In this document: in pieces, positions 33,600-44,899 of the stretch
Layout: the number at the start of each line of letters is the position of its first letter
Numbering within the stretch: position 1 is the stretch's first letter
Notes under the pieces: generated by a model
The model's input: only the letters and a program-made list of their open reading frames with translations
Databases searched by the model: none
Told to the model about the DNA's origin: nothing
Origin: Omphiscola glabra
Taxonomy: Eukaryota; Mollusca; Gastropoda; Lymnaeidae
Assembly (NCBI GenBank): GCA_964017045.1
Contig: OZ024808.1
Coordinates: 29,234,495 to 29,298,494, forward strand
DNA length: 64,000 bases
Direction of reading: 5' to 3'
Program-made: the position numbers and the translations under genes

Positions 33600-34090
33600 A
33601 CGATAACGCCACATAGCATGGACACTATCCATGCTGTCAGTATCCCATTGGTCCAGATAGAGTGGATACTATCCATGCTGTCAGTATCCCATTGGTCCAG
33701 ATAGAGTGGACACTATCCATGCTGTCAGTATCCCATTGGTCCAGATAGAGTGGACACTATCCATGCTGTTAGTATCACATTGGTCCAGATAGAGTGGACA
33801 ATATCCATGCTGTCAGTATCCCATTGGTCCAGATAGAGTTGACACTATCCATGCTGTCAGTATCCCATTGGTCCAGATAGAGTGGACACTATCCATGCTG
33901 TCAGTATCCCATTGGTCCAGATAGAGTGGACACTATCCAAGCTGTCAGTATCACATTGGTCCAGATAGTTTGGACACTATCCATGCTGTCAGTATCACAT
34001 TGGTTCAGATAGAGTGGACACTATCCATGCTGTCAGTATCACATTGTTCCAGATAGAGTGGACACTATCCATGCTGTCAGTATCACACTC
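33600..34090. repeat. 44-bp minisatellite, about 11 copies
   Basis: Unit starts TGGACACTATCCATGCTGTC and ends GGTCCAGATAGAG. Confidence 0.95.
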
Positions 34091-34489
34091 TTATAATATC
34101 TAATCTCACTCCCACTACACAATCAAGAGAAGCTGAAAACAAAAACAACCTAAAAACCTAAAAGTCAGATTGTTGAGAACAGCAGGCTTAAGAAAACTTG
34201 AAGTGAGAAAGGTCATAATGACACGCATACAAACACACACATAAATTATATATAATCAAAATGCTTTTCGATAAGCTTGAATTTATTATCTCTAAATTCA
34301 TTTAAAATGTACTTTAAATTTTAAAAAAAAAATCTACTTTCAAAATTGAAATTATATCTAAATCAGAAATAAAGTGTTCATATTCAGGACTAGTGATACA
34401 AACATGCTCCATAAAGTTTTAAGGTTAAAGTCATGACGGTGATATTGAGCTAAGTTAATATTAAATGATAATTGTTAGTTACAACAAAA

Positions 34490-35850
34490 TTATTAGTAGT
34501 AGTTTTATTTAGCGCGGTACCCCGCTTAGGGCTGGGCTCACCACGATGTACGTACAATTTAACAAACATAATCATGAACTTAAAAATGAGCATACATTAA
34601 TTAAAAAAACCAAAATAAATGTGTGTTCGCTCCAACAATTCCATAACTATTTACGTGGCAAGGCATGGACGGCACCCAGCAGCATCGTTTATCGCTCAGA
34701 GGGGGAATCAGTCAGGATAGTAGAAATAAAGAGACGTGTTTTGAGTGCAGTTTTGAAGGATGTGATGGTGGGTATATTGCGGATGTGTAGCGGAGGAGAA
34801 TTCCATTTGGGGAACAGAAAGAGAAAGATCTTTCACCGTATTTTTTTGTGCGAGTCTTTGGGACATAAAAAATACGCGCGTCTGCGTAGGAGCGAAGCTG
34901 TCGAAGGGGTGAATAGGCAGAGAAATGTTCGGTTAGATAGGAAGGGCAGGAATTCGAGAAAAACGTTGTGGCACAGAACAGGGAGTTTGTAGTCAATCAG
35001 TGCTTGTACAGGGAGCCAATGAAGTGAATAAAGTAGTGGTGTGATGTGATCTCTGCCTTTAAAACTAGCCTAGCTGCTGAGTTTTGAACCTTTTGTAATT
35101 TTTCTAAGAATTGTTTTGTTGAACACGACAGAAGGGAGTTGAAATAGTCAAGACAAGAGAGAACAAGAGCATAGACTAGGGTTTTTGTTGCACTAACTGT
35201 GAGGTAGTGGCGGAAGTAGCTGATCTGACGGATAGCGGTGTATGCAGAGCGATAAATGTGAGAGATATGATTATCAAAAGACAAATTGTTAGACAGAAAA
35301 TAACCAAGATTCCTAGTGGATGATGTAAAATGTATGTCTGAGTTACCTACTTGAAATGAGGTGGGGAGAGCTGAGTTGAAGGATGATTTGTGATCGTGAA
35401 TAAGAAGTGCTTCCGTTTTGTCATCGTTAAGTTTCAATTAGCTGAGTGTCATTCATGACATGACATTAACAATGCTCTCTCGCAAAGTCGAGACAGCGTA
35501 ATCGACAAGAGATGGATCGGTATGCTTGTATAGCAGCGTGTCATACGTCAATGACTGGCTCTCCACCGCATGCCTCACGAGGAAGAGGAGTAGTGGCCTG
35601 GTATACATTGTGAATAGAACCGGGACCAAAACGGACCCCTGTGGCACACCGTACACCAAGACAGCACTGCCGGAGAGACAGCTATCGATAGCGACCACCT
35701 ACTTTCTATTGGAGAGGTAGGACCTAAACCAAGCCAAAACTGAACCAGAATTTCCACATCAATTTTCAAGGGTTTTGTAAAGAGTTTCATGGTCAACAGT
35801 GTCAAAGACCGCAATGAGGTCTAAGAAGATCAGCTTGGGGAGCTGACCGT
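34490..35850 (-). pseudogene. CR1-like LINE remnant
   Basis: Minus-strand order: FLDLIAVFDTVDHETL (about 35800), YGVPQGSVLVPVLFTMYTRP (about 35620), KLNDDKTEALLI (about 35430), AYTAIRQISYFRHYL, FLEKLQKVQNSAARLVLKA (about 35080), and the end RNIPTITSFKTAL. The 3' end shows TACTACTAATAATT. The YADD region has decayed (LTYDTLLYKH), and stops and frameshifts are present. It is inserted in a gene 2 intron. Confidence 0.85.
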
Positions 35851-36017
35851 GCAGACCTAACATTTCGGCCGGCAAGGGTGGCGTGCCGGTCATCAAAAAT
35901 AAACCGGTTCGAATTAATTGATTAAAAGCAAAATGAACTCATTTAAATAAAAAATCCAATAAGAATTTTTTAATTAAATTTTTTTTTTTTTTTAAATACA
36001 ATAATGAATGCATTTAC

Positions 36018-36041
36018 CTGGATCAAAGGTCTGTATGTAAC
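36018..36041 (-). CDS. Gene 2 linker microexon 1 (24 nt)
   Basis: 24 nt, phase 1-1, acceptor TTGAACAG and donor GTAAAT. It encodes G-YIQTFDP and matches the 24-nt exon of gene 1 at 6818-6841 in length, phase and first codons. Confidence 0.55.
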
Positions 36042-36134
36042 CTGTTCAATAAATAGATAAGAGTTTCAAACAAAATGGTAACCAACCTTGTTCCTCATTC
36101 AATAAATCAATAGTTATTTTTTTAAAAAGCTTAG

Positions 36135-36495
36135 AAATGAACAAGAAAACCCAGAAATGAACAAGAAAACCCAGAAATTAACAAGGAAACCCAGAAATCA
36201 ACAAGGAAACCCAGAAATCAACAAGAAATCCCAAAAATCAACAAGAAAACATAGAAATCGACACGAAAAACTCCGAAACCAACCAGGAAACCCAGAAATC
36301 AACAAGGAAACCCAGAAATCAAAAAGGAAACCCAGAAATCAACTAGAAAACCCATAAATCAACAAAAAAAACCTAGAAATCAACACGAAAAATCCAGAAA
36401 TCAACTAGAAAACCCAGAAATCAACAAGAAAACCTAGAAATCAACACGAAAAACCCAGAAATCAACAAGGAAACCCATAAACCAATAAGGAAATG
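36135..36495. repeat. 20-bp minisatellite, about 17 copies
   Basis: Unit AACAAGAAAACCCAGAAATC and variants; lies about 100 bp upstream of the gene 2 linker 1 exon. Confidence 0.9.
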
Positions 36496-36711
36496 ATTTT
36501 TAGCTTCGAATCAGACGGATTATATAATCTGAGATTTCATTAATTAAAAATCAATTTCCGTAGTTTAAAATGTTAAATAGGTTGTGTCGTTGGAATGCAT
36601 TATTTTTATCTGAAAATGTCCAGGCAGTTTAAAATTTAGGAATTCTTCACTTAATGTCACTTTGGGGAGCACTGCTATAAAATCCCAGAATGCAACATTC
36701 GATATCCTCAC

Positions 36712-36990
36712 CACGAAAAGTACACGTGTACGCTCGGCTCCTGTCGCACAGATCGATATATTTGAAGGTGTAGATGACACTCTTGGTGTCGACGACCAGG
36801 CTGACCGACAGGCAGGCTTGCTTCGTCGTGTTGACCAGAACGTTGTTTATCATGACCAGCAACACCGCGTCCTTCAGTTGTTGCCTGCAGAAGTTAACCG
36901 TGCGCTCCTTGTGAATCGCCAGCCTTATGTCGCATACGGAATGAGCCAGCAGGTCGATATGGTCAACGGATAAACGGATTGGCTTCTCAA
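36712..36990 (-). CDS. Gene 2 exon A, membrane-proximal Cys-rich Ig-like domain
   Basis: 279 nt, phase 1-1, acceptor TTTTCGACAG and donor GTGAGG, about 93 residues. It has IRLSVDHIDLL, VCDIRLAI, VNFCRQQLKDAVLLV, NTTKQAC, YTFKYIDLC and YTCTFRG. Compared with gene 1 it keeps one of the potential glycosylation sites (NTT). The exon is unusually GC-rich and codon-like against its AT-rich surroundings, which supports it as real coding sequence. Confidence 0.8.
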
Positions 36991-37662
36991 CTGTCGAAAA
37001 TGTAATTGTAAAAAAAAAATTGGTTTTAGCTTGTGAAAAAAAAAATGTCACTAGATAGATTATATTTCGTCAAATATCTTTTAAAACCATTATATATGTT
37101 TGTATCTTTATACATTAAATATATATATATATATATATTAAATATGATTTTTAAAGCATAGATTCAGTTTGTAATTTTTGTCATGTTTACCGCTCTACGT
37201 ACACCTTTAATCGTATGAACATAACATTTTTATTTTTTTGTAAATGCGCTCTCTATAAAAAGTTTCTTAAGGTTTGGCGCAGCATCGGACCGGGTCTTAC
37301 AACGATAAGATATTTGTCAATATTTATAATCATCTCTTACGTATAATGTTTAAAAATAAATAAATTATGTTCTACTAAATGCACTCCTCGTGAAATTATG
37401 AATTGCATATTTCTGAAAATAGTTACTTAACTGGAAAATAATCTTGTGATATTTATATATTTAAAAAAATAAAAAATAAAGGTTTCCTATTCTGTTATTT
37501 ATTAATCAGAAAGATGAGTTGAGTGTTTAAATTACATTTTAAAGTGTTCAAATAACTTTTGAAAGTGTTCACATAATGTTTCTAAGCGTTTGAATAACAT
37601 TTTAAGTCCTCAAATAACATTGTTTAATGTTTAAATGATATTTCAAAAACGTTTTAAAGTGC

Positions 37663-37960
37663 TTAAATAACATTGAGAAGTGTTGAAATAGCATCGTTAA
37701 GTGTTGAAATAACATCGTTAAGTGTGGAAATAACATCGTTAAGTGTGGAAATAACATCGTTAAGTGTGGAAATAACATCGTTAAGTGTGGAAATAACATC
37801 GTTAAGTGTTGAAATAACATCGTTAAGTGTGGAAATAACATCGTTAAGTGTGGAAATAACATCTTTAAATTGTTGAAATAACATCGTTAAGTGTTAAAAT
37901 AACATCGTTAAGTGTTGAAATAACATCGTTAAATGTTGAAATAACATCTTTAAAGTGTTC
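37663..37960. repeat. 21-bp minisatellite, about 13 copies
   Basis: Unit GTTAAGTGTGGAAATAACAT plus C. All frames stay open because 21 is divisible by 3. No gene. Confidence 0.95.
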
Positions 37961-38269
37961 AAATGGCATTTTTAAAAATTGAACAACACTAACAGTGTAC
38001 TAGTAATTTTGATAGCAAATTTGAAATCCTATCCATCTTACCAGTACTTTCGCAGTCATAAACTGTTTTAGGGTAGAAATTAAAGTGTGTGTGTGGGGGG
38101 TGGGGATAAATACATTTTAACTTTACTTAAAAAAGCATAAAAAATAGAAAATACAGTATTGGAAAAATTTACTTCACAAAATGCAACATTTACGTCAGCA
38201 AAATACAAAATTTACTTCAAAATATACAACATTTACTTCAATTAAACACAACATGGCCAGGAATATTCA

Positions 38270-38556
38270 CTAGTTAAACGGGAAACTGCTATAGAGACCA
38301 TATCACTAATGATCAAGTGAAAGAAAGGATTCGTCAAGCAACTGGGCATTACGATGACCTCCTGGTGTCTGTAAAAAAGCGCAAACTTGAATGGAAGAAG
38401 AAGAGGAAGACAGAGAAAAAGATGGGAAAACAACATCAAAGAATGAACGGGATTAAAACTAGGCGATGCTATGCATAGGGTAGGAGAACGAGAGGAATGG
38501 AGAAGAATAGTTTTTATGTCATCTGTGGCGCCCCAAAGGTCAAAGGACTACGGGAC

Positions 38557-38594
<38 letters not shown>

Positions 38595-38600
38595 GGGAAA
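38270..38600 (+). pseudogene. LINE ORF 3' end with (GAT)n tail
   Basis: Encodes ISNDQVKERIRQATGHYDDL, LVSVKKRKLEWKKKRK, ENNIKE-like and CGAPKVKGLRDMMMM: the C-terminal end and TGATGATG tail typical of an animal LINE family. Catalytic domains are absent. Confidence 0.7.
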
Positions 38601-39129
38601 CTTAAAGGTGGAGGTACCATTAAAAAAAAGTAGCAAAAAATAAATAAAAGCTCTGTCAACGGGGTTTCGAAAAAGCCAGTGAGTGTGAAAACAGAAAACA
38701 CAGTAGAAACGAATCAATGACATGAACAATTGTGCCAGCAGTTTCATCGTTCAGATGACAAAATGAACCACTGAGCGGCCACCGCTCGTCAGATCAAAAT
38801 TTTCTTTCAGAACAAAATTCATCACAGGAAAAGAAATCTGCTGTATATGTTGATCCCAACAATTTTGAACGTCTTAGTAGATTCTTTTAATTCAATTTAT
38901 ATTTTAATACAGAGAGCTCTGACATAATGGAGGGCAATGTAAACAAAGCTTTGACATGCTCACTGGTCAATTTCTCTGAGGGTTAGAGAGTAGAAAGTGG
39001 GAAAAGGCAGAAAGGTTAGTAGATGTGCGCGCATGTGGGGTTTATTTGGTTGTGGCTGATGCGTACAGGTGAGGGGTTGTTGTGGTTAGTGCAGTGGGTA
39101 AAGGGCGTATGTGATGGCGACGAGGGCAG

Positions 39130-39285
39130 GTGATAACGAAGAGGGTAGTTGATGACGAAGAAGTAATGATCGATGACGAAGAGGGAATGATGGATGACGA
39201 AGAGGGAATGATGGGTGACGAAGAGGGAATGATGGATGACGAAGAGGGAATGATGGATGACGAAGATGGAATGATGGAGGACTGG
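39130..39285. repeat. 21-bp repeat, about 6 copies
   Basis: GACGAAGAGGGAATGATGGA units. Confidence 0.9.
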
Positions 39286-39359
39286 TACAAGTCACCAAGT
39301 ATGAAATTAAATTCAATTCATGTATGAAACAAATCAAAGATTCAATAATTGTCAAATGA

Positions 39360-39535
39360 TGTTCTATGTAAAATAATGTACTATCTCAAAAGATGTACTA
39401 TATCAAATGATGTACTCTGTCAAATGATGTATTATGTCAATGTGTACTACGTCAAATGATGCACTATGTCAAATGTTGCACTATGTCATATGATGTACTG
39501 TGTTATTTGATGTACTATGTCAAATGATGTAGTTA
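39360..39535. repeat. 17-bp repeat, about 10 copies
   Basis: AAATGATGTACTATGTC units, ending 24 bp before the exon B coding end of gene 2. Confidence 0.85.
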
Positions 39536-39558
39536 TTCAAATTATAATGAATACTTAC

Positions 39559-39849
39559 CGTAGATATTACAGGTATATTCCCGAAAATAATTACAATTTT
39601 CGTAATTGTCGCTGTAATTGAGAACCATTTTGATGTGAGTGTTTTCTTTGATCGCGAGTGTTCGCGTGATACAATTGGATTGCTCAGTTTCCAAAGGCTT
39701 TGTGGCATCAAACGACATCGAGACCGAAGGAGCAAGGAACCCTTGAGTACATAGCCGAAACGTCTTTGTTCCCAGCTTGTAGTAGTGCTTTGAACAGTTC
39801 GTCAGTGGAATCAGTTCACCATTGATCTTAAAGGATTGCGATCTCGGGG
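39559..39849 (-). CDS. Gene 2 exon B, Cys-rich Ig-like domain
   Basis: 291 nt, phase 1-1, acceptor CTCGTAG and donor GTAAGT, about 96 residues. It carries FKINGELIPLTNC, FRLCTQGF, PSVSMSFD, NCITRTLAIKEN, VLNYSDNYENC and YTCNIYG. The match to gene 1 exon B is strong in the second half and weak between residues 20 and 35. Divergence in that loop would be a natural place to test for diversifying selection. Confidence 0.8.
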
Positions 39850-39899
39850 CTACGAGATTTAGCGAATGAAGGTGCATTTTATACTATACAGTCATTTTT

Positions 39900-40690
39900 A
39901 CAGGTTTATATTACAGTTAATATTACAGGTCTGTTGTGCAGATAATATTGCAGGAGTAATACTATACAGTTAATCTTACAGGTATATTATACAGTCATAA
40001 ATGCAGGTATAGGAAACTGTCAATATTACAGGTATATTATACAGTCATAAATGCAGGTATATGAAACTGTCAATATTACAGGTATATTATACAGTCATAA
40101 ATGCAGGTATATGAAACTGTCAATATTACAGGTATATTATACAGTCATAAATGCAGGTATATGAAACTGTCAATATTACAGGTATATTATACAGTCATAA
40201 ATGCAGGTATATGAAACTGTCAATATTACAGGTATATTATACAGTCATAAATGCAGGTATATGAAACTGTCAATATTACAGGTATATTATACGGTTTATA
40301 TTAAAGATTTGAAAACACATCTATTTCGCAAACACCTGCTGGGGTGATGTTGTCTACCATCTTGGTTCCAGCTGGCTATTATCTCCTAGATGTATATTGG
40401 CTTGTGTTGTCTATGGTTGCAAGGGGATGTAATACTTTGAATGGATATGCTCGTATGTAGTCTTTTTAATGTTGCGTTTTGTATTTGAATGTGGTGAAAT
40501 ATAGATTGTTTCATTTCTCTTTTAATGGGGTTGACTTTGTACCGCGCTTCGAGCCTTTGGGGATGAAGCGTGATTTTCAAATAAACTTTATTATTACTAT
40601 TATTATACGACACATTTAATATTGCAGGTATATTGTTCAGTTATTATTACATGTATTTTACACAGGCAATATTACAGGTATGTAATAGAG
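39900..40690. repeat. 48-bp minisatellite split by a LINE fragment
   Basis: Units with ATATTACAGGTATATTATAC, then CAGTCATAAATGCAGG occupy 39930-40290 and resume at 40615-40690. The interruption is a LINE 3' end. Confidence 0.85.
40300..40620 (+). mobile_element. LINE 3' end inserted in a minisatellite
   Basis: Starts near GATTTGAAAACACATCTATT (LKTHLFRKHL), then a stop and a 3' UTR with CGCGCTTCGAGCC and AATAAACTTTATTATTACTA. An ATT-rich tail of this kind is usual for CR1-like LINEs. Confidence 0.65.
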
Positions 40691-40749
40691 ATTGCGCTAA
40701 AATTTCAATAATGAAAACTCCGTATGGGTGTATTCAATTATGATAAACT

Positions 40750-40890
40750 TTCCTCCATCTAGAGAACTATCTCCAGCCGTCGAGAGAACTATCTCCAGCC
40801 GTCCAGGGAACTATCTCCAGCCGCCGAGAGAACTATCTCCAGCCGTCGAGAGAACTATCTCCAGCCGCCGAGAGAACTATCTCAAGCAAC
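40750..40890. repeat. 22-bp repeat, about 6 copies
   Basis: GAGAGAACTATCTCCAGCCG units. Confidence 0.9.
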
Positions 40891-41509
40891 ATTTGCCCAA
40901 CATATCTTATTTTTTCACTAATGGGAACACAAAGCCGCTGGATCTCTCCATCGTTGACACACGCCCGTACGTGCTCAAATGATCCGGAGCTTCAATACCG
41001 GCTACTTCAGCGGTCACTTTATTGACTGTACGGGGAAAAGATGTCTTCGTAAAATAAAACTCATTTAAGAACTAGTTTCGAACTCGTTAAAGAGACGTCA
41101 TTGAAATTTTTCTTCGGTGCCTAATCAAAGCTAAGGCCTTGTCTTTAAGCTCGTCCGTGTTAGGAAATAGACATGTTGCTGTAAAGACTAAAAGTATGTT
41201 CGTTAGAACTGCATAGATGTGTAAGTGAAAGTGAGAAATGGCATTTCTAAAACGCATTTAATTAACTTCTATCCCGGGATATCCTGGACTCCAGAGATTT
41301 TCTGTGATCTAGATCTCCTAGATCCTGGGATGAGCGTGTCTTTTGTCCCATTTTACCGATACTAGCAAACTTGTTACTACAGTGAGTGGTATTATCATTC
41401 GTAAATGAATCGACCTCTAGAGCAGTGTAAAGTAGTTACTCTGACAGAGTGTGACACACCGGCAGGACTTCATTTACAAAGCATCAGGGGAAGTTTACCA
41501 TAAGGAATG

Positions 41510-41760
41510 ATGCCCATAGGTACATGTGCTCAAAAAGGGCAGGTGACCCTAGGAATAGGTACTCACAAGGGCAGGTGACCATAAAGACAGGTACTGACAA
41601 GGACAGGTGACCATAAGAACAGGTACTCACAAGGGCAGGTGACCATAGGGACAGGTACTCCCAAGGGCAGGTACCCACAAGAGCACGTGACCCTAAGGAC
41701 AGCGACAGGTGTCCATAAGAAAAGTTACCCATAGGGACAGCTGCCCACAAGGACAGGTGC
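41510..41760. repeat. Irregular repeat based on GGACAGGTGACCATA
   Basis: Units of 16-34 bp mixing ACAGGTACTCACAAGGGC and AGGTGACCATAAGGAC. Confidence 0.8.
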
Positions 41761-41924
41761 GCTGGTGTAGTGATGTTATCAAGACAGGTAGCTCCGTACT
41801 ACGGTAAAGGGTGTAATGGGAGTAAATACCTTACTGGGGTAAGTAGTACTATGGTTGAATGTTACCAACTAAGAGAAAAATGTTTGCTATAGCTCACCAT
41901 TTGAGGTGATTTTATATATAAATT

Positions 41925-42175
41925 AGGGTGCTGTGTGGCCGAGTGGTCTAAACTGAGCAAATCTCAAGTTGATAGTCTGGAGTTCAGTCCAGTCAAGCAT
42001 AAACATCACCAGCACCCCGGGTGGATGGGACCCGTTAACCTTGGACGGCAACCACTCTAAGAGAAGGCAACTCTGAATTCAAACCCGGAGATGGAGTCCC
42101 GAAAGGCGGATAACATTGATACAATGAAACATTCCGACAACTCCTGCGACGCCACTGGTGCCAAGCTGTATCATC
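41925..42175 (+). mobile_element. tRNA-derived SINE, near full length
   Basis: The head reads like a tRNA gene with an A box (TGGCCGAGTGGTCTAA) and a B box-like GGAGTTCAGTCCAG about 45 bp on, as in tRNA-Ser or tRNA-Leu derived SINEs. It is followed by a unique body (CCCGGGTGGATGGGACCC, GGAGATGGAGTCCCGAAAGG, ACTCCTGCGACGCCAC). It is not a functional tRNA: no cloverleaf can be completed. In the gene 2 intron between C and B. Confidence 0.7.
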
Positions 42176-42419
42176 CACATGATGTTCCCTTGGGGTAATC
42201 CAGCGGCGTGGAGAGAGGCGATTTGCTGTTGGGAACCAGCTTATAATACTAGAAAAATAATCCTTGTCCTGCAAACTCCACAGCATCGTCACCTTGTGAC
42301 GGACGGATGCCAACAAAAAATATATAAATTAATCCATTATGAATTACATAACAATTTCCGTATGTTATAGTTTTTAATGGCTTATTAATTTTGTTCCAAT
42401 ATCGGTACATAATCGCAAA

Positions 42420-42535
42420 ATATGGGATACACTTGGAAGCAATTGGAAAGGAAAGCACAGGACCAGGATGAGTGGAAAATTCTTGTGGACGGCCTATGTC
42501 CCAGACGGGGTAAAAAGGCATAAGAAGAAGAGACA
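42420..42535 (+). pseudogene. Short LINE 3' fragment
   Basis: Encodes AQDQDEWKILVDGLCPRRGK-like residues and then a stop, resembling the extreme C-terminus of an animal LINE protein. It lies 60 bp past the exon C donor of gene 2. Confidence 0.5.
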
Positions 42536-42596
42536 TAATCGCAGTCCCATTTTGACCACGTGGAAGAATGCTTAACTGGTATTCAACGATACTTAC

Positions 42597-42798
42597 GAAA
42601 AATTCTCGTCGACTTGTAATCTGCGTAGTAAATCTCCGAGTCGAAGTTCCAACGTACTCTAAAAGTAACTTCACTGTACAGGACTCTGGCTACGACGGAG
42701 TAAATATGGCACTTGAGTCGAGGCGTAACAGAACTGCAGTAGCAGACGTAGGGTTGATTAAGTTGACAATCACTTCCTCTGCAGATGTTACAGTCTGG
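42597..42798 (-). CDS. Gene 2 exon C, second half of N-terminal Cys-rich domain
   Basis: 202 nt, phase 0 to phase 1, acceptor TTTATCTCACAG and donor GTAAGT. It encodes CNICRGSDC, YVCYCSS, LKCHIYSVVARV, VTFRVRWNF and a C-terminal YKSTRIF. It has the same cysteine pattern as gene 1 exon C, but the end differs: the SPVIYG tail that seeds the minisatellite in gene 1 is absent here. Confidence 0.8.
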
Positions 42799-42879
42799 CT
42801 GTGAGATAAAGAAAAATGGTGCAAGTCATTTTCCGTTAACCGTCTTAATAATTAAACTTTCTACTAAACGCAATCTTTA

Positions 42880-43085
42880 CGCAGCATTTTATTTTAAACT
42901 TCGCCCTCTTACGTGACTGGATTGGTTGGCGGAATGGGAAAATTTCTCGGACGAATAATTGACCCACTTCCCGTTAAACTATCGAGATGAAACATGGCAC
43001 ATAGACTCGTTGCCGATGACAATACATTCGAATCCAATTTTGAGCCCCAGCACCCCAAAATCGGTTATTCTTATTTTTCAAGGGG
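42880..43085 (-). repeat. Dispersed repeat R1, copy 4, inverted
   Basis: The reverse complement shows GGGGCTCAAAATTGG, GTCATCGGCAACGAGTC, TTTCATCTCGATAG and GGGCGAAGTTTAAAA in the R1 order. Confidence 0.65.
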
Positions 43086-43499
43086 AAGATAAAGGACGTA
43101 TGAGTTCGCAACATACAAAACCCAGATAACATTATGAGTTCACACCCATACAAAACCCAGATAACATTATGAGTTCACAACATACAAAACCCAGATAACT
43201 TCGCTAAAGGGGTTCTTTAAATCTCTCCGCTGTGGAGCAACAATTCTGTCTTTCATCGCCGTGTGTGTGTGACCGACAAATATAAACCATGTACAATGCA
43301 AAATCTTTATTTATAAATATGTTTTTTTAAATTTAAAACAAAAGCCTTCCCAATATAATGCCCAGTGCCACCTTTGATAGTCCAATCAACCCGTAAAATT
43401 AGCCAAGCTTTTCAGTGCCACCCTGGACAGATTTAAGAACCACTGGTTTAGAACGTTGTCACACAGTTCATCATTATGTTTTAAAAAAATAAACAAGAG

Positions 43500-44020
43500 T
43501 TCAGTGGCCCCTCCCATCAGTGGTTCTTCCCATCAGTGGCCCTTCCCATCAGTGGCCCTTCCCAACAGTGGCCTAACCATCAGTGGCCCTAACTATCAGT
43601 GGCCCTTTCCATCAGTTGTCATTCCCATCAGTGGCCATTCCCATCAGTGGCCCTTCCCATCAGTGGCCCTTCCCATCAGATGCCTTTCCCATCAGTGACC
43701 CTTCCCATCAGATGCCATTCCCATCAGATGCCATTCCCATCAGTGGCCCTTCCCATCAGATGCCATTCCCAACAGTGACCCTTCCCATCGATGCCATTCC
43801 CATCAGATGCCATTCCCATCAGATGCCATTCCCATCAGTGGCCCTTCCCATCAGATACCATTCCCATCAGTGGCCCTTCCCATCAGATGCCATTCCAATC
43901 AGTGGCCCTTCCCATCAGATGCCATTCCCATCAGTGGCCCTTCCCATCGGATGCCATTCCCATCAGTGGCCATTCCCATCAGATGCCATTCCCATCAGTG
44001 GCCCTTCCCATCAGTGTAAA
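43500..44020. repeat. 17-bp minisatellite, about 30 copies
   Basis: Two alternating units, CCCTTCCCATCAGTGGC and CCATTCCCATCAGATGC. Confidence 0.95.
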
Positions 44021-44169
44021 ATTTTTAATTCTGAAACTACCTGTAGGCCGGGGTGGGGGATGGGGGGCACTTATTTGGGGTGTATTCTGTAAAGTTGTTT
44101 TTGTTAATTAAGAATCGCACCCCAGTCGTTAAAAACTGTAGCTACTCCCCTGCCTGTTTTTGATCACAA

Positions 44170-44605
44170 GTTAACAGTGATATTGACAGTGACATTGACA
44201 GTGACATTGACAGTGATATTGACAGTGATATTGACAGTGATATTGACAGTGATATTGACAGTGATATTTACAGTGATATTGACAGTGATATTGACAGTGA
44301 TATTGACAGTGATATTGACAGTGATATTGACAGTGATATTGACAGTGATATTGACGGTGATATTGATAGTAATATTGACAGTGATATTGACAGTGATTTT
44401 GACAGTGATATTGACAGTGATATTGACAGTGATATTGACAGTGATATTGACAGTGATATTGACGGTGATATTGATAGTAATATTGACAGTGATATTGACA
44501 GTGATTTTGACAGTGATATTGACAGTGATATTGACGGTGATATTGATAGTAATATTGACAGTGATATTGACAGTGATTTTGACAGTGATATTGACAGCTA
44601 TATTT
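44170..44605. repeat. 12-bp repeat AGTGATATTGAC, about 36 copies
   Basis: Near-perfect dodecamers, with a few GGTGATATTGATAGTAAT variants recurring in blocks. It lies about 100 bp past the exon D donor of gene 2. Confidence 0.95.
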
Positions 44606-44708
44606 TCAGTTAAGCAGCAAAACAAAAATAATTTAAAAAATAAATTAATGTAACACAAAATAAAAAAAAAATTAAAATAAAATACATATAATTCACATGA
44701 TTGCTCAC

Positions 44709-44899
44709 AATAGAATGCCATATTTCCTGTGTAGCATTTGCATAATACAGCTCCATGCAAAATTCGCTTGGCTCATGGTAAGATGGATAATTGATGCACA
44801 TTTGAAGGATGAACTGGTCTTCCCCTGCCACCAGTCCCACTTGGCAGTATTTAGGCACATACTTTGGCGAAAATGTCACAGAATTATTTCCGATGACAT
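44709..44899 (-). CDS. Gene 2 exon D, first half of N-terminal Cys-rich domain
   Basis: 191 nt, phase 1 to phase 0, with donor GTGAGC at the position homologous to the gene 1 donor GTGAGA. It encodes KYCQVGLVAGEDQFILQMC, then SEFCMELYYANATQ (one sequon) and ends IWHSI. The acceptor side (a T-rich tract ending TTCACAAAG) could also be read as hydrophobic coding sequence, but the match to gene 1 begins right after this AG. The exon pairs with C to make one symmetric domain. Confidence 0.75.

Noticed and set aside
41937..42010. tRNA gene
   Set aside because: A and B box-like motifs are present, but the stems do not close and the sequence runs into a SINE body.
43360..43450. hAT-like end TTTAAGAACCACTG
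   Set aside because: Only one end resembles a hAT terminus; no partner end or 8-bp duplication was found. The same holds for GTTTGAGAATCACTG near 47905.
44164..44760. 198-codon [12 protein letters not shown] frame on the minus strand
   Set aside because: Read-through of the 12-bp array; only the part above 44709 overlaps real exon D, in a different frame.
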